From assembly GCF_005222815.1 (NCBI RefSeq), contig NZ_STGB01000005.1, forward strand, positions 310,001-374,000: 64,000 bases of DNA, in the 5' to 3' direction. A program made the position numbers and the translations under genes. The stretch comes from Roseomonas sp. AR75. GTDB lineage: Bacteria; Pseudomonadota; Alphaproteobacteria; Acetobacterales; Acetobacteraceae. The stretch's first letter is position 1. Every line of letters begins with the position of its first letter. Below the pieces are notes generated by a model. The model worked only from the letters and a program-made list of their open reading frames with translations. It had not been told where the DNA came from and ran no database searches. Shown here piece by piece: positions 62,665 through 64,000 of the stretch.

Positions 62665-63519
62665 TCAGCCAGGCGCGCGGAAACGGATCCGGCAACGCAG
62701 GCCGGCGGGCAGGGCAAGGTCCGGGTTCGGCAGCAGCAGCCGCACACCGAAGGTGCCACTCGCCGCATCCATCACGCGGTCCACCACGGAAACCCGCGCC
62801 GCATGCTCCCCGCCCACGGGCGCTTCAGGCAGCACCGTCGCAACATCGCCGGTTGCGATCTGGCCGTAGAAGGCGACGGGCAGGAACACCTCGACATGGA
62901 TCGGGTCGATCTGTGCCAGGGTCAGAAGCTGCGCCTGCTCGTGCATGTATTCGCCGCCGGCCAGGTGGCGCTCCACCACGATCCCGTCCACCGGGCTCAG
63001 GATGCGTCGCTGCGCCACCTGTTCCTCCGCCCGCAGCAGTTCCGCCCGCGCGGCTTCCAGGTTCATGCGGGCGTCGCGCAGCGTCAGCGCCGCCACCCGC
63101 GCCTCGGTCGCTGCCTCGTCATACTCGCGCTCGCTGACGGCGGCGCTGGCGCGCAGGCGCTGGAGCCTGCCGGCACGGCGCTCGGCATACTCGGCGCGTT
63201 GTTCCGCACTGGCCACCGGCGCGTCATTCTCGGCGCGCACCCGCGCCAGCGCCAGGTTCGCCTCCTCCACCTCCGAGGCGAGCTGCGCCACCACATCGCC
63301 GCGCCGCACCACGTCGCCGCGCCCGACATTCACCGACCGGATCAGGCCGGTGACGGAGGCGCCGAGCTTCACGCGCTGCGCGGCATCCATCAGGCAGTCG
63401 AACGCGCCGTCGCGGAGCGAGGGTGCCGGCTGCGCCCCGGCCGTGCCGCCCAGGGCAAACAGAAGCAGCAACGGCGCGACGCAGCGCAGGTGCCTGACAA
63501 CCCGCTTGTTCGTCATCAT
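62665..63519 (-). CDS. HlyD/RND-type periplasmic adaptor protein
   Basis: 284-residue membrane-fusion-like protein. The frame extends to 63723, but the ATG pair at 63519/63516 directly follows GGGCGGGG and yields a proper signal peptide (RCVAPLLLLFALGGTAGAQ). Lipoyl half VTGLIRSVNVGRGDVVRRGDVVAQL is followed by a coiled-coil hairpin (about 90-165) and the second half RRILSPVDGIVVERHLAGGEYM; a beta-barrel ends the protein. It is short and lacks an N-terminal TM helix, so probably periplasmic. It lies upstream of the giant gene on the same strand and likely belongs to the same export apparatus. Confidence 0.82.
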   Translation of the reverse strand: MMTNKRVVRHLRCVAPLLLLFALGGTAGAQPAPSLRDGAFDCLMDAAQRVKLGASVTGLIRSVNVGRGDVVRRGDVVAQLASEVEEANLALARVRAENDAPVASAEQRAEYAERRAGRLQRLRASAAVSEREYDEAATEARVAALTLRDARMNLEAARAELLRAEEQVAQRRILSPVDGIVVERHLAGGEYMHEQAQLLTLAQIDPIHVEVFLPVAFYGQIATGDVATVLPEAPVGGEHAARVSVVDRVMDAASGTFGVRLLLPNPDLALPAGLRCRIRFRAPG

Positions 63520-63682
63520 CCCCGCCCGGTCGTGACGCGGCCTAGCATCAGGCTTCGCGTGGGAAAGGCAACGGGTCCGCGCCGGCTTCTTGCCGCCCCT
63601 GGTCGCGCCCGATATCGTCCGCGCAACCCCGCGTTGACGGCCGAAGCACCGGCCGCGATCCCGCGGCACGAGGAGCACCGCC

Positions 63683-63958
63683 ATGGCCCAGCCGCCGACC
63701 CAGCCGGAGATGAAGCTCGACACCTCGCAGCTGAAGAGCAGCTACTGCAACGTCTGCAGCGCCACCAGCACGCGGGAGGAAGTGGTGCTCACCTTCGGCG
63801 TCAACCAGAACTGGGACCTGCAGCAGCAGCAGGGCGGCGGGCCCATGGACGTGCAGCTGCTGCACCGCATCATCATGAGCCCGGTCGCCGCCAAGCGCTT
63901 CCACGACCTGCTGACCCGCCTGATGTCGGAGCATGAATCGCGGCACGGCACGCTGTAG
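63683..63958 (+). CDS. DUF3467-family small protein
   Basis: 91-residue protein with the pattern YCNVCSATSTREEVVLTFG and a C-terminal helix (VAAKRFHDLLTRLM), typical of DUF3467. These small proteins are widespread and of unknown function. It is divergent from the HlyD-like gene with 163 nt between the starts. A weak CCGCGC/GCGCGG hairpin follows its stop (63962-63980). Confidence 0.8.
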   Translation: MAQPPTQPEMKLDTSQLKSSYCNVCSATSTREEVVLTFGVNQNWDLQQQQGGGPMDVQLLHRIIMSPVAAKRFHDLLTRLMSEHESRHGTL

Positions 63959-64000
63959 CCGCGCCGCAGGCCGCGCGGATCAGGCCTCCGGCGCGGCGTC

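Noticed and set aside
63980..64000. Possible 3' end of a minus-strand gene (TGA at 63980-63982)
   Set aside because: Only six codons lie in the window, too few to support a gene call.

Overview
The window is 64 kb of very GC-rich DNA (overlapping ATGA/GTGA gene junctions, frequent GTG starts). The gene content, an exosortase A locus with prsK/prsR/prsT beside ABC-sugar and TauD genes, fits an alphaproteobacterium. Acetobacteraceae (Roseomonas-like) is my best guess; that placement is inference, not read from an rRNA or marker gene.

Region 1 (1-14.3 kb, + strand) is an exopolysaccharide/exosortase-A-associated locus: histidine kinase PrsK (5' truncated by the window), sigma-54-type regulator PrsR, TPR protein PrsT, an O-antigen-ligase-like membrane protein, a small membrane protein overlapping a family 4 glycosyltransferase, a 740-residue secreted protein of unknown function, an NAD-dependent sugar epimerase, a small membrane protein on the opposite strand, and an asparagine-synthase-like amidotransferase. 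Region 2 (14.3-19.2 kb, +) is a separate catabolic operon: TauD-type dioxygenase, FadR/GntR regulator, Tat-like solute-binding protein and two ABC permeases, with no ATPase. Region 3 (19.3-28 kb) returns to surface polysaccharide: a sulfotransferase (+), then on the - strand a Wzx-like flippase, two tandem pyruvyltransferase paralogues and two family 4 glycosyltransferases, and divergently exosortase XrtA with a C-terminal EpsI-like domain. No PEP-CTERM substrate for the exosortase is visible in the window.

Region 4 (27.9-31.6 kb) holds a phosphoribosyltransferase, a universal stress protein, and an atzG-atzE-hpxZ/atzH cluster for carboxybiuret/oxalurate-type amide breakdown.

Region 5 (31.7-63.5 kb, - strand) is the most striking part. 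One apparent operon runs from an HlyD-like adaptor, through a single gene of about 24.7 kb encoding a giant repetitive LEPR-XLL protein of about 8,220 residues with an embedded subtilisin domain, to a GAF-TM-HlyD protein, a PqqD-like/M50-protease/HlyD fusion, and a short SecA-like ATPase. The junctions are tight (4-nt gap, 4-nt overlap). I read this as a dedicated export and processing system for the giant surface protein. It has no type I ABC ATPase and no outer-membrane partner in the window, so it does not match a textbook secretion system. The window closes with a DUF3467 protein (+).
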